Source of the DNA: a bacterium
GTDB taxonomy: Bacteria; Oederibacteriota; CAKKQC01
Reading direction: 5' to 3'
Assembly (NCBI GenBank): GCA_919901855.1
Contig: CAKKQC010000001.1
Coordinates: 252,995-316,994, forward strand
DNA length: 64,000 nucleotides
Shown here: piece by piece, positions 1 to 10,422 of the stretch
Numbering within the stretch: position 1 is the first letter of the stretch
How the letters are laid out: each line of letters opens with the position of its first letter
Made by a program: the position numbers and the translations under genes
The notes under the pieces: generated by a model
Told to the model about the DNA's origin: nothing
Seen by the model: the letters and a program-made list of their open reading frames with translations, nothing else
Database searches by the model: none

Positions 1-1201
1 CGAGATCGGCGTGCAGGTCGAAGGCGACCGGCCGGGCCGTCTCCAGCAGGCACTCGGCCACGTCGTGCCGCTCGACCTGCTGGCGGCCCGCGACGGTGCT
101 CAGCTCGGAAGCGTCGAGGACGTTGACGACCTCGGCGAGCTGGACCTGAACCCGCGCCGCCCCGAGCTTGAGCCGGTAGGACCGTTCGCGCACCATGGGC
201 GCGTGCCCCATCCAGAAGAGGTTCGCCCGGAACCGGCGGCTCACGCGCGGAAGCGCATCCCCGGCGCGGCACATGACCTCACCCGGCTTCACGTACACCT
301 GCTCGGTCAGCGTCACCCCGACCGCGCGGCCGGCTCTAACCGCGCCGCCTCCGCCCAAGCCGAATTCCTCGGACGACCCGATCGTCGACCGCTTGCCGGA
401 CGGCAGGAACACGACCGCGTCGCCCGGTGCCGCGGTCCCGGTCTCGACCGTCCCCGCGACGATGCGCCGGCTGTCGCCGTCCTCCGTGAACTTGTAGACG
501 TCCTGGACCGGCAGCCGGAACGGCAGCCCCGCCCGGTCGGGGGCGGGAACGAACGCCTCCACCTGCTCCAAGACGGTCGGCCCCTCGTACCAGGCGGTCT
601 CGGGGGAGCGGGTGGTGACGTTGGCGCCCTCCCGCGCGCTGACCGGAATGAAGGACACTGGGCTGACGGCCAGCCGGCGGAGGAACGCCCCGTACTCGTC
701 CCGGATCGCCTCGAACGCCTCGCGCCGGTACCCCATGAGATCCATCTTGTTCACGATGACGGACACCTGCCGGACGCCGAGCATGGAGAGCACGTACCCG
801 TGCCGCTTCGAGTTCTCGCGGATGCCTTCCTGCGCGTCGATCACGAGCAGGGCCGCGCCGGCCCGCGCGGCCCCGGTAACCATGTTCTTCAGGAACTCGA
901 TGTGGCCGGGAGCGTCGTGGACGACGTAGTCCCGCGCGGCCGTCCGGAAGAAGCACCGCGCGGTGTCGATCGTGATCCCCTGCGCCTGCTCGTTCTTGAG
1001 CGCGTCCAGCAGGAACGCGTACTCGAACGGCCGGGCGTTGCGCTCGCACATGGCCCGGACCTGCTCGAGCTTGCCGTCCGGCAGGGACCCGGAGTCCGCG
1101 AGGAGCCGGCCGATCACCGTGCTCTTGCCGTGGTCGACGTGGCCGACCACGACGACGTGCATCTGGGCCCGCGCGGACGCGGACGCGGGAACCGCACCCA
1201 T
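1..1201 (-). CDS. cysN: Sulfate adenylyltransferase subunit 1 (GTPase), 3' end outside window
   Basis: The GTPase subunit drives ATP sulfurylase, which makes APS from sulfate and ATP together with CysD. About 400 residues are visible. The N-terminus carries the elongation-factor-type GTPase motifs GHVDHGKS (G1), DAPGH (G3) and NKMDL (G4), followed by the beta-barrel domains. The C-terminus is cut by the window edge, so whether a CysC (APS kinase) domain is fused cannot be seen. The ATG lies 5 bp after the cysD stop. A second in-frame Met directly before HVVVVGHVDHGKS is an alternative start. It is the last visible gene of the metY-cysK-siroheme-cysHDN operon. Confidence 0.95.
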   Translation of the reverse strand, partial: MGAVPASASARAQMHVVVVGHVDHGKSTVIGRLLADSGSLPDGKLEQVRAMCERNARPFEYAFLLDALKNEQAQGITIDTARCFFRTAARDYVVHDAPGHIEFLKNMVTGAARAGAALLVIDAQEGIRENSKRHGYVLSMLGVRQVSVIVNKMDLMGYRREAFEAIRDEYGAFLRRLAVSPVSFIPVSAREGANVTTRSPETAWYEGPTVLEQVEAFVPAPDRAGLPFRLPVQDVYKFTEDGDSRRIVAGTVETGTAAPGDAVVFLPSGKRSTIGSSEEFGLGGGGAVRAGRAVGVTLTEQVYVKPGEVMCRAGDALPRVSRRFRANLFWMGHAPMVRERSYRLKLGAARVQVQLAEVVNVLDASELSTVAGRQQVERHDVAECLLETARPVAFDLHADL

Positions 1202-1206
1202 GCCGC

Positions 1207-2121
1207 TCACATGTACCCCCCCCGGCGGAGGGTTTCGAGGCCGCCCCCGTCGTCGACATCCTGGGCCCGCCCCGCGCGCTCGGCCACCCGCGCGAACTTG
1301 CCCGTCCGCAGCTCCGCGACCACCTCGCGCACGGACCTGGCCGTGGACGCCACGGGCTTCGTGCACGGGTGGCACCCGAGCGACCGGTAGCGCGTCCCGT
1401 CGCCCCGGTCGAAGTAGAGCGCGGTCACGGGCACGGCCTCGCGCTCGATGTACTCCCAGATATTCAGCTCGGTCCAGTCGAGGAGCGGATGGATCCGCAC
1501 GTGGGTCCCCGGCGCGAACTCCGTCGCGTACTGCCCCCAGAGCTCGGGCGGCTGGTCGTCCACGTCCCACTCGCTCGACACCTCGCGGGGGGAGAAATAC
1601 CGCTCCTTCGACCGGCTCCCTTCCTCGTCCGCCCGGGCGCCCACGATGACCCCCGTGAACGGCTCGCGACGCTCGTCGGGCTTCCACTCGCCGGTCGCGA
1701 CGTCGAGCCGGAACCGCGGCCAGTCGCCGGACACCGTGTGCTTCAGGGCCTCGCTCTTGAGGGTCCGGCAGCACGCGATCCGGTCGAGGGCGCCGTCCGG
1801 GAACGTCCGCCGCGCCTCGAGCGCCTCCCGGTTCGCGCCGACGACCATGTCCAGCTTCCACTCGCGCGCCAGCCGGTCCCGGTACGCGATCATCTCCGGA
1901 ATCTTGAAGGACGTGTCGATGTGCACGAGCGGGAAGGGCACGTGGCCGAAGAACGCCTTGCGCGCCAGCATGAGCATGACGGTGCTGTCCTTCCCGATGG
2001 ACCAGAGCATGCAGAGGCTCCGGAACTCGCGGTAGGCCTCCCGCAGGAGCCCCACGCTCCGGGCCTCCAGCGCGTCGAGGTGGTCCACAGGGCCGGACGG
2101 GACCGGGGCGGGGTCAGCCAC
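1207..2121 (-). CDS. cysD: Sulfate adenylyltransferase subunit 2
   Basis: This is the catalytic subunit of ATP sulfurylase and belongs to the PAPS-reductase-like N-type ATP pyrophosphatases. The protein is 304 aa, the normal size. It shows the PP-loop ([10 protein letters not shown]), the [11 protein letters not shown] segment and the C-terminal [11 protein letters not shown] region typical of CysD. The GTG start overlaps the end of cysH by 8 bp. Reading further upstream in this frame gives only Arg/Pro/Gly-rich shadow sequence, which supports this start. It is co-transcribed and translationally coupled with cysH and cysN. Confidence 0.95.
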   Translation of the reverse strand: MADPAPVPSGPVDHLDALEARSVGLLREAYREFRSLCMLWSIGKDSTVMLMLARKAFFGHVPFPLVHIDTSFKIPEMIAYRDRLAREWKLDMVVGANREALEARRTFPDGALDRIACCRTLKSEALKHTVSGDWPRFRLDVATGEWKPDERREPFTGVIVGARADEEGSRSKERYFSPREVSSEWDVDDQPPELWGQYATEFAPGTHVRIHPLLDWTELNIWEYIEREAVPVTALYFDRGDGTRYRSLGCHPCTKPVASTARSVREVVAELRTGKFARVAERAGRAQDVDDGGGLETLRRGGYM

Positions 2122-2854
2122 GACGGCCCTCCCCGGGTCCCGCGACCCGGTGCAACCCGCACTCCCGGTGCCCCGCCGCTTCCCACCACCACCGGCCGGA
2201 GCGGGGGTCTCCGCCCGGGGCCACCGCGCGGGTGCAGGGAGCGCACCCGATGGAGGGAAACCCCGTCGCGTGGAGGGGATTGACCGGAACGTCGTGGTCG
2301 CGCACGTACGCGTCCACCTGGGTCCCCGTCCACGCGGCAAGCGGGCTGATCCGGACGAGGCCGTTGCCCGCATCCCAATCGACGGCGTGAACGTCGGCGC
2401 GCGACGACGATTGCCCGGCGCGCAGCCCGCAGATCCACGCCTCGAGGCCGGCGAGCGCCCGCTTGAGGGGATGCACCTTGCGCGCCTCGCAGCACGCCTG
2501 CCGCAGCCCGGGGCTGCGCCGGAAGAGGTCCACGCCGTGGGTGTTCACGAGCGCCTCCACCTCGACGGCGTCCGGCAGGAAGACCCGCATCCCGAGTCCG
2601 TACCGGGCCTCGGTCCGCGCCAGAAGATCCAGGGTCTCCGGAAACAGCCGGCCCGTATCGAGCGTGAAGGCGCGAACCGGCAGCGCCCGCGCGGCGATCA
2701 TGTCGGCGAGGACCTGGTCCTCGAGGCCGAGGGACGAGGAGAACCCGACGCGGCCCGGGAAAGCCGCAACGGCCCAGCCGAGAATCTCCTCCGCCGGCAG
2801 ACCACCGGTCTCCACCCGCCAGCGCGCCAGCGCCGCCTCGTCGGGTACCGTCAC
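2114..2854 (-). CDS. cysH: Phosphoadenylyl/adenylyl-sulfate reductase, [4Fe-4S] APS-reductase type
   Basis: Reduces activated sulfate to sulfite with thioredoxin as electron donor. The 246-aa protein has the PP-loop region ([15 protein letters not shown]), the [10 protein letters not shown] motif and two Cys pairs, QACCEARK and [10 protein letters not shown]. By family knowledge the two pairs bind a 4Fe-4S cluster and mark enzymes that use APS directly, so no APS kinase would be needed. The final catalytic Cys is probably the one in HRECGLH near the C-terminus. The GTG start overlaps the preceding stop codon (GTGA), which argues for translational coupling. Confidence 0.93.
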   Translation of the reverse strand: MTVPDEAALARWRVETGGLPAEEILGWAVAAFPGRVGFSSSLGLEDQVLADMIAARALPVRAFTLDTGRLFPETLDLLARTEARYGLGMRVFLPDAVEVEALVNTHGVDLFRRSPGLRQACCEARKVHPLKRALAGLEAWICGLRAGQSSSRADVHAVDWDAGNGLVRISPLAAWTGTQVDAYVRDHDVPVNPLHATGFPSIGCAPCTRAVAPGGDPRSGRWWWEAAGHRECGLHRVAGPGEGRRG

Positions 2855-4284
2855 GGCGCCTTCCCTTCCCGCTGTGCGGACTCGGAAAGCCCCGGCGCCG
2901 CGTCGGCAACCCCCGGTCCCGCCATGACGACCCCCCCTCCGCCCAGCCGCTCCACTTCTTCCAGGACCCGCGGGCCGAGGCACCACGCCGGCCGCCCGAA
3001 CCCCGCCGCCCCGAACACCCCGTGCCAGGCGCGGACGCCGGCCGGGCTGGTGAAGACCACGACATCGTGACCGGGCAGCGGTCCCCGGAGCTCCGGATCG
3101 GGAATCGCGCGCCGCAGGACGAGCGCCCCGGCCCCGGCCTCTCCGACCCCGAACGCCGCCGCCAGCCGGCCCGGCACGTGGGTCCCGCCCACCACGAGCA
3201 CGCGTCCCCCCGCGTACCCTCTCCGGCCGCGCGCCTCCCCCCCGGGCTCAGCAGCCACACCGTCCGGCCGGATGCCGAACTCCGCGAGCGCGGCATCCGC
3301 CGCCCTTCCGCCCGCGATCACGTGCAAGTTCGCCAGCGCGCGCGCGTCCGCGCCCAGGCCGCCCAGCTCCGCGAAGAACGCCCGGACCGCCACCACGTCC
3401 GCCAGCACGAGCGCGCCTCGCGCCGCAACCAGGTCCCTGAGCGCGCCCGGCAGCCGGTTCGTCCCCTCGTCGTCGAGAACGAGGCGCAGGGCCGGCCAGT
3501 GCAGGATGACTCCGAGATTCCTGAACCCCGTCGGATCGATCCCGGTGAAGAGCACTCTCAGCCGGCCGCCCGCGCCCAACCCGCCGGCCGCGGCCGGCCC
3601 GACCACGAGCAGGGCGGGCGCCGCGATCCCCTCGGCCGCCGCGGCCGCCGCGATCCCCGCGAGCGTCCCGGCAGCCGCGCGGCCACGGACTCCCTCCGCG
3701 CGTTCGATGAGCATGGCGGACGTGCCGGGATCCCACCCCGCCCCGACCAGGCCCTCCGTGACCGATGCCAGGGATGAGGCGCCCATGAGCACGACGAGAT
3801 TGTCGGCGCGCGGCCACGACGTCGCGCTGCGTCCGGTCTCTTCCACCGCGGTCGCAACCGCGAACGACCTGGCCGCGCCCCGGCGCGTCAGCGGGAGCTT
3901 CATCGCCGCCGGACCCGCCAGCGCGGAGCTGATCCCGGGAACGACCTCGCACGGCACGCCCAGCGTCGCGAAAGCCTCGAGATCCTCGCCCGTTCGCGCG
4001 AAGACGGAGGGGTCGCCGCCCTTGAGCCGGACGACGACCTTTCCCTCGAGCGCCGCGGCGGCGGCCAGATCGCGCGCCCGGGCGGTCTCGCCGCGGCCCC
4101 GGCCGAGCACGATTACCTCGGGGCCGTCATCCCCCAGGCCGAGCTCGCCGAGGTACCCGGGCGGCACGAGCCGGTCCGCGATGACGAGATCGGCCGAGCG
4201 GAGCAGACGGAGCCCCCGCAGGGTCAGGAGGTCCGGCGACGCGGGGCCCGCGCCGACGATGAAGACCGTCCCGCGCCGGATCAT
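2851..4284 (-). CDS. cobA-hemD: Uroporphyrinogen-III C-methyltransferase / uroporphyrinogen-III synthase fusion
   Basis: A 477-aa fusion. The N-terminal half (about residues 1-245) is an S-adenosylmethionine uroporphyrinogen methyltransferase, with the glycine-rich VFIVGAGPASPDLLT start, the RLKGGDPSVFAR motif and VVPGISSALA. The C-terminal half has the two alternating Rossmann-like lobes of HemD, including VVFTSPAGVRAW. Together the two halves convert hydroxymethylbilane to precorrin-2, the first steps toward siroheme. The ATG overlaps the upstream stop (ATGA) and its own stop overlaps cysH. Placement between cysG-like and cysH genes indicates that siroheme for sulfite reductase is the purpose. 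The HemD half is divergent, so its activity is less certain. Confidence 0.9.
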   Translation of the reverse strand: MIRRGTVFIVGAGPASPDLLTLRGLRLLRSADLVIADRLVPPGYLGELGLGDDGPEVIVLGRGRGETARARDLAAAAALEGKVVVRLKGGDPSVFARTGEDLEAFATLGVPCEVVPGISSALAGPAAMKLPLTRRGAARSFAVATAVEETGRSATSWPRADNLVVLMGASSLASVTEGLVGAGWDPGTSAMLIERAEGVRGRAAAGTLAGIAAAAAAEGIAAPALLVVGPAAAGGLGAGGRLRVLFTGIDPTGFRNLGVILHWPALRLVLDDEGTNRLPGALRDLVAARGALVLADVVAVRAFFAELGGLGADARALANLHVIAGGRAADAALAEFGIRPDGVAAEPGGEARGRRGYAGGRVLVVGGTHVPGRLAAAFGVGEAGAGALVLRRAIPDPELRGPLPGHDVVVFTSPAGVRAWHGVFGAAGFGRPAWCLGPRVLEEVERLGGGGVVMAGPGVADAAPGLSESAQREGKAP

Positions 4285-4790
4285 GCCGGGCGCCCCACGC
4301 GCCCCGGCGGCACCCGGCGGCGGGTACCCCAGCCGGCCGAGATCGCGTTCCGCACCGTTCGCGACAGGGCGGGGGAGCGGCCGCCCGTGTGCACCGCGAC
4401 GGTGACGCGGCCATGCCGGACGACCGCCGGGAAGATGAGCCGGGAGTGCCGCGCCGACGACGCCACGCACGCGAGGGCCCCGGACCGGTCCGCGGCCCGG
4501 CCCACGCGGTCGTTCAGCGCGGGGTCATCCGTTGCCGCGACGACGATGCGCTGACCGAGGACATCCGTGCCCGCATACGGGCGACGGCGCAGCGCGATCA
4601 GCCCCCTTCGCGCGAGGGCGGCGATCCATGGCGCGACCGCGGGGGAGACGACGGTGACCCGGGCACCGCCGGCCACGAGGGTCCGGACCTTCCGGGTCGC
4701 CACCGTCCCGCCCCCGACGACGAGGCAGGCCACCCGGGACAGGTCGACCGCGAGCGTCGTGAACCGGACGGAGGGACGCCGGCGCTTCAT
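4281..4790 (-). CDS. Precorrin-2 dehydrogenase / sirohydrochlorin ferrochelatase
   Basis: A 169-aa protein of the Met8/CysG N-terminal family that oxidises precorrin-2 with NAD and may insert iron to give siroheme. It opens with a Rossmann fold (CLVVGGGTVATRKVRTLV) and has the AATDDPALNDRVGRAA segment and the FPAVVRHGRVTVAVHTGGRSPALSR-type dimerisation region split across the C-terminal half. It is slightly shorter than usual (about 200 aa), lacking much of the C-terminal helical part. Start and stop both overlap neighbours by ATGA, so it is embedded in a translationally coupled operon. Confidence 0.9.
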   Translation of the reverse strand: MKRRRPSVRFTTLAVDLSRVACLVVGGGTVATRKVRTLVAGGARVTVVSPAVAPWIAALARRGLIALRRRPYAGTDVLGQRIVVAATDDPALNDRVGRAADRSGALACVASSARHSRLIFPAVVRHGRVTVAVHTGGRSPALSRTVRNAISAGWGTRRRVPPGRVGRPA

Positions 4791-5095
4791 ATTTCGTAGT
4801 CCGGCGGCCGGCGACGGAAAAGATCCACGTTGTCCCAGAAGCGCTCGTGCAGGTAATAGAGGACGATCTTCGCCACGAGATCGGCCGCGCCGATGACGGC
4901 GGAGAGGCCGAGCCGCCCCGTAAGCGACAGGGCGATCGCCACGGTAACCGCGGTCCCGAAGAGCCGCCAACTGGCCGCTTTGAGCAGGCTCCTGACTCGC
5001 AGGTCGGTGCCTCCCGCCCACTCGCGGCGGCCCTGGCCACCACCGAGCCCGAGCCGGGCAAGGAAGCGCCGCATTTCTATCGGCTTACTGGACAT
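4787..5095 (-). CDS. DUF2061 small membrane protein
   Basis: About 102 aa with the DUF2061 pattern: a short cytosolic N-terminus, RSLLKAASWRLFGTAVTV, two hydrophobic segments and an ending in KIVLYYLHERFWDNV. The family has no established biochemical function but is often found with cysteine/sulfate assimilation genes, as here, where it sits between cysK and the siroheme genes and overlaps the next start by ATGA. The start at 5095 is chosen because an AGGAG-type ribosome site lies upstream. Two further Met codons (5116, 5122) would lengthen it by up to 9 residues. Confidence 0.85.
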   Translation of the reverse strand: MSSKPIEMRRFLARLGLGGGQGRREWAGGTDLRVRSLLKAASWRLFGTAVTVAIALSLTGRLGLSAVIGAADLVAKIVLYYLHERFWDNVDLFRRRPPDYEI

Positions 5096-5180
5096 AAATC
5101 CTGCTCTCCTGTTCATCCTCAAGTGGCTTCATTGGACAGACTGTGTCCCGCGCTTTCCCCTTGCCCGGGCTACTCTCGCC

Positions 5181-6104
5181 TTACTCCTGGAAGAGCCAGG
5201 TGGAGAGGTACCGCTCCCCGGAATCGGGCAGGATCGCGACGATGAGCTTGCCCTGGGAATCGGGCCGCGCGGCCACCTGGAGCGCCGCCCACGCCGCCGC
5301 CCCGGAGGAGATTCCGACCAGGAGACCTTCCTCCCGCGCCAGCCGCCGCGCCGTCGCCCCGGCGTCCGCCGCCGCTACCGTCACGATTTCATCCACCAGG
5401 GAGCGGTTGAGGACGTCGGGAACGAATCCGGCGCCGATCCCCTGGATCTTGTGCGGCCCGGGCTTGCCACCCGAGAGCACGGGTGACTCCGCGGGTTCCA
5501 CGGCGATCGCCTTGAACGACGGCTTGCGCTTCTTCAGGACGTCCGCGATCCCCGTGATCGTGCCGCCGGTGCCGACTCCCGACACCAGGATGTCCACCTT
5601 CCCGTCGGTGTCGTTCCAGATCTCCTCGGCCGTCGTCTTCCGGTGGACCTCCGGATTCGCCGGATTCTTGAACTGCTGGGGCATGTACGATCCCGGCGTC
5701 TCCTTCTGGACCTGTTCCGCGCGCCGCACGGCCCCGGACATCCCCTCCGTTCCCGGAGTCAGGATGAGCTCGGCCCCGAGCGCGGCCAGGAGCTGCCGGC
5801 GTTCCACGCTCATCGTCTCGGGCATCGTCAGGATCAGCCGGTAACCGCGGGCGGCCGCGACGAACGCGAGCGCGATCCCCGTGTTCCCGCTCGTGGGCTC
5901 CACGATCACGCCGCCCTTGGGAAGAGCCCCCGACTTCTCGCCCGCCTCGATCATGGCCAGCCCGATCCGGTCCTTGACGCTGGACATCGGGTTGAACGAC
6001 TCGAGCTTGGCCGCAACCCGACCGTTCGCCCCCGCCGCCGTCCGGCCGAGCCAGACGAGAGGAGTATGCCCGATCAGTTGTGTCACGTTATCCGCGATCT
6101 TCAT
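5181..6104 (-). CDS. cysK: Cysteine synthase (O-acetylserine sulfhydrylase)
   Basis: Joins sulfide to O-acetylserine to make cysteine, with pyridoxal phosphate as cofactor. The 307-aa protein matches CysK length. The PLP lysine lies in [11 protein letters not shown], the substrate loop is [10 protein letters not shown], and the phosphate-binding loop is [11 protein letters not shown] typical C-terminal [11 protein letters not shown] and [11 protein letters not shown] follow. A strong AGGGAGG ribosome site precedes the ATG. It follows metY by 17 bp in the sulfur operon. Confidence 0.96.
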   Translation of the reverse strand: MKIADNVTQLIGHTPLVWLGRTAAGANGRVAAKLESFNPMSSVKDRIGLAMIEAGEKSGALPKGGVIVEPTSGNTGIALAFVAAARGYRLILTMPETMSVERRQLLAALGAELILTPGTEGMSGAVRRAEQVQKETPGSYMPQQFKNPANPEVHRKTTAEEIWNDTDGKVDILVSGVGTGGTITGIADVLKKRKPSFKAIAVEPAESPVLSGGKPGPHKIQGIGAGFVPDVLNRSLVDEIVTVAAADAGATARRLAREEGLLVGISSGAAAWAALQVAARPDSQGKLIVAILPDSGERYLSTWLFQE

Positions 6105-6121
6105 GATGGCCTCCCTCCCCG

Positions 6122-7517
<1,396 letters not shown>

Positions 7518-7519
<2 letters not shown>

Positions 7520-7547
7520 TATAGCATGCCTGGCGGGAGCCTGTCAA
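7518..7547 (-). promoter_or_regulatory. Sigma70-type promoter of the metY-cysK-cysHDN operon
   Basis: On the minus strand, TTGACA (7547-7542) and TATATC (7523-7518) are separated by 18 bp, and TG one base upstream of the -10 gives an extended -10. Transcription would begin near 7511, leaving a leader of about 90 nt before metY. That leader contains a GGCGG/CCGCC hairpin. I do not see a complete SAM riboswitch in it. Confidence 0.7.
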
Positions 7548-7610
7548 GCCCCGGTGTCTATTGGGCTCCGGGCCGTCAGGTAGACTGAAACCCGGCAAGG
7601 AGGCCTACAT

Positions 7611-9596
7611 ATGGATATCGGTGTCGATTACTACCCCGAGCACTGGGACCGGACGGACTGGGAACCCCACGCCAAACTCATGGCCGAGGCCGGCTTCCGC
7701 TTGGTGCGGCTGGGGGAGTTCGCCTGGTCGAAGATGGAGCCCAAGGAGGGCCGGTGGGAGTTCGGCTGGCTTGACGAGGCCATCGAGGTCCTGCGCGCCC
7801 AGAACATCCGCGTGATCCTGGGGACGCCGACCGCGACCCCGCCGCCGTGGCTGGCGGCCCGGCACCCGGACATCCTGAACGTCGGCAAGGACGGCCGCGC
7901 GCTCGAGCCCGGGGGCCGGCGCCACTACTGCTACACGAGCCCCGTCTACCGCGAATACTCGCGCAAGATCGTGACCGCGATGGCCGGCCACTACGCCGAG
8001 CACCCGGCCGTCGTCGGCTGGCAGACGGACAACGAGATCGGCGGGCCCAAGTGCTTCTGCGACGCCTGCGCGAAGGCGTTCCAGGACTGGCTCAAGACCC
8101 GGTACGTCACGCTCGAGGCGCTCAACCGCGCCTGGGGCACGATCTTCTGGAGCCAGGAATGGTCCGACTGGAGCCAGATCCCGCTCCCGCGCCACTCCAT
8201 GCACGGGCCCTCGATCCTGCTCGATCACCAGCGGTTCCATTCGGGCCAGGTGCTCGCGTACCACCAGGTCCAGGTCGACATACTCCGGAAGAGCTGTCCG
8301 AAGCAGTTCGTGACCCACAACTGCATGGGCTTCTACAACGAGGTCGACTACTGGGCGCTCGCCAAGTCGCTGGACCGCGTCGCCCTCGACTTCTACCCCG
8401 GCAACCTCTGGGGCGAGGGGAAGTTCAACTGCGCCGGCCACGACTACACCCGGAGCCTCAAGCACCAGCCCTGGATGGTCATGGAACAGCGGAGCGGCCT
8501 CACGGGCTGGCTCGAGATGTTCCAGGCCGGCGACCTGCCGGGCCAGTTGCGGCTCTGGACGTACCAGACTGTCGCCCACGGCGCGGACGCGGTCGTCTAC
8601 TTCCGCTGGCGCACGTCCCGGTTCGGCGCCGAGCAGTACTGGCACGGCGTCCTCGACCACCACGGCGTGCCCGGCCGCCGCTACCGGGAGCTCTCCCGCG
8701 TCGGCGCCGAGTTCGCGGCGCTCGGCGACCGGTTCACGGGCGCGAGCTACGTCGCCCCGGTCGGGATCGTGCTCGACCCCGAGTCGCGTTGGGCGCTCGA
8801 GATCCAAAAGGGCCACCCGAAGTTCGATTGTCTCGCGCACGCGAACCTGTACCATCGGGCGTTCACCGCCCACCACGCGGGCGTCGAGTACTGGCACCCG
8901 GCCGACGACTTCGGCGGGGCGAAGATCCTGGTCGTGCCCACGGCGTTCCTGTGCGACGAGGCGCTCGCGAAGAAGCTCACGGCATACGCCGAGGCCGGCG
9001 GGACGGTCGTGTTGACCTTCCGCTCCGGCGTCAAGGACGCGGCGAACGTCGTGGTCAACGAGCGGCTCCCCGGGGTCCTGCGATCCCTCGCGGGCTGTCT
9101 CGTCGAGGAGTACGACGCGCCGGTCGGACGCGAGCCGTTCGTGCTCGCGCTCGCCGCGCCGCTGCCGAAGAAGCCGGCGACTGCCACGATCTGGTGCGAC
9201 GCGCTCACGCTCACGGGGGCGAAGGCGCTCGCCCGGTATGCGGACGGCCCGTTCACCGGGATGCCGGCGGCGACCCTGCACCGGGTCGGCAAGGGCCAGG
9301 TCGTGTACGTCGGATTCCAGGGCGACGCCGCGTTCTACGGCCTCCTCGCGAAGTGGCTGCTGGCAGATCAGGGGCTCGCCTCCCCGTTCGCGCCGTCCGA
9401 CACGGTCGAGATCACGGAGCGGGTCAAGGGCAAGGAGCGGTTCCTGTTCGTGCTCAACCACGCTGCGACGGAGTCGAAGCTCAAGATGCCGGCGGGCAAG
9501 CCGTGGCGCGACCTCCTGACCGGCCAGAAAACCGGCCGCACGCTGACGCTCACCCCCTACGATGTCCGCATCCTCACGCCGACGGTCCCGGCCTGA
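7611..9596 (+). CDS. Glycoside hydrolase family 42 beta-galactosidase
   Basis: A 661-aa cytosolic GH42 enzyme that cleaves terminal beta-galactosides. The TIM barrel starts with DYYPEHW and LVRLGEFAWSKMEP. The acid/base Glu is in QTDNEIGG and the nucleophile Glu probably in MVMEQRSG. A Cys cluster (CFCDACAKAF) corresponds to the zinc-binding loop of many GH42 members. A trimerisation/beta-galactosidase-like domain follows and a short beta domain ends the protein. There is no signal peptide. A GGAGG ribosome site precedes the ATG. It is transcribed divergently from metY. No sugar transporter is adjacent, so the physiological substrate is unclear. Confidence 0.95.
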   Translation: MDIGVDYYPEHWDRTDWEPHAKLMAEAGFRLVRLGEFAWSKMEPKEGRWEFGWLDEAIEVLRAQNIRVILGTPTATPPPWLAARHPDILNVGKDGRALEPGGRRHYCYTSPVYREYSRKIVTAMAGHYAEHPAVVGWQTDNEIGGPKCFCDACAKAFQDWLKTRYVTLEALNRAWGTIFWSQEWSDWSQIPLPRHSMHGPSILLDHQRFHSGQVLAYHQVQVDILRKSCPKQFVTHNCMGFYNEVDYWALAKSLDRVALDFYPGNLWGEGKFNCAGHDYTRSLKHQPWMVMEQRSGLTGWLEMFQAGDLPGQLRLWTYQTVAHGADAVVYFRWRTSRFGAEQYWHGVLDHHGVPGRRYRELSRVGAEFAALGDRFTGASYVAPVGIVLDPESRWALEIQKGHPKFDCLAHANLYHRAFTAHHAGVEYWHPADDFGGAKILVVPTAFLCDEALAKKLTAYAEAGGTVVLTFRSGVKDAANVVVNERLPGVLRSLAGCLVEEYDAPVGREPFVLALAAPLPKKPATATIWCDALTLTGAKALARYADGPFTGMPAATLHRVGKGQVVYVGFQGDAAFYGLLAKWLLADQGLASPFAPSDTVEITERVKGKERFLFVLNHAATESKLKMPAGKPWRDLLTGQKTGRTLTLTPYDVRILTPTVPA

Positions 9597-10422
9597 CGCC
9601 GCGCTGACCCGGGTCGCCCGGGCGGCGCTGGCCGAGGACTTGGGGAAAGGCGATGCGACCTCGCGCGCGCTCGTGCCCGCATCGTCCCGCGGCCACGCAT
9701 TTCTTGTCGCCAAGGAGCCGGGCGTCGTAGCTGGGCTCGGGGTCGCGGCCGCCGTCTTCCAGGCCGCGTCGTCGAAGTGCCGCGTCCGTCTCCTCGTCCG
9801 CGACGGCGCCCGGGTGCCCGCGTTCACGAAGGTGGCCCGGATCGAAGGCCCCCTCCGGGCCATCCTCGCAGGGGAGCGGACGGCGCTGAACTTCCTTCAG
9901 CGGCTGTCCGGCATCGCGACGCTGACCCGGGCCTTTGTCGTGAAGGCCCGGCCCTACCGGGTCGTGATTCTGGATACCCGCAAGACCACGCCCCTGCTCC
10001 GATCGCTGGAGAAGGCCGCGGTCCGCGCCGGTGGGGGCAGGAACCACCGGATGGGGCTCTGGGACGCGGTCCTGATCAAGGATAACCACGTCGCCGCCGT
10101 GGGTTCGGTCGGGAAGGCCGTCCGGCTCGCCCGGAAACGGTCCCGGCTCTCCGTCGAGGTCGAGTGCCAGTCGCTGGATCAGGTGCGGGAAGCCATCGCC
10201 GCCCGCCCCGACACGATCATGCTCGACAATCTCTCCGTCCCGGTCATGCGCCGCGCCATTCGCCTGATTCGCAAGAAGAAGGGCATTGCCATCGAGCTTT
10301 CCGGCGGAGTGACGCTGGCCAACGCCGGTCGTCTTGCCGCGCTCAAGCCCGACTTCATCTCCGTCGGCGCCCTCACGCACTCCGCCCCCGCCCTCGACCT
10401 CTCCCTCGACCTCGCCGCCTGA
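9562..10422 (+). CDS. nadC: Nicotinate-nucleotide pyrophosphorylase (quinolinate phosphoribosyltransferase)
   Basis: Converts quinolinate and PRPP to nicotinate mononucleotide in de novo NAD synthesis. The 286-aa protein has the N-terminal AEDLGKGDATS, the ERTALNFLQRLSGIAT helix, DTRKTTPLLR, AGGGRNHRMGLWDAVLIKDNH and the C-terminal ELSGGVT/ISVGALTHS phosphate-binding strands. The ATG lies 35 bp inside the end of the beta-galactosidase gene, so the two are probably co-transcribed although functionally unrelated. nadA and nadB are not in the window. Confidence 0.96.
   Translation: MSASSRRRSRPDAALTRVARAALAEDLGKGDATSRALVPASSRGHAFLVAKEPGVVAGLGVAAAVFQAASSKCRVRLLVRDGARVPAFTKVARIEGPLRAILAGERTALNFLQRLSGIATLTRAFVVKARPYRVVILDTRKTTPLLRSLEKAAVRAGGGRNHRMGLWDAVLIKDNHVAAVGSVGKAVRLARKRSRLSVEVECQSLDQVREAIAARPDTIMLDNLSVPVMRRAIRLIRKKKGIAIELSGGVTLANAGRLAALKPDFISVGALTHSAPALDLSLDLAA

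Noticed and set aside
336-1259. Long Arg/Pro-rich reading frame antiparallel or frame-shifted to cysN
   Set aside because: It is a GC-rich shadow; the true frame carries all GTPase motifs of CysN. The same applies to many long shadow frames, for example 31396-33702 opposite pnp and 39508-42030 opposite gyrA.
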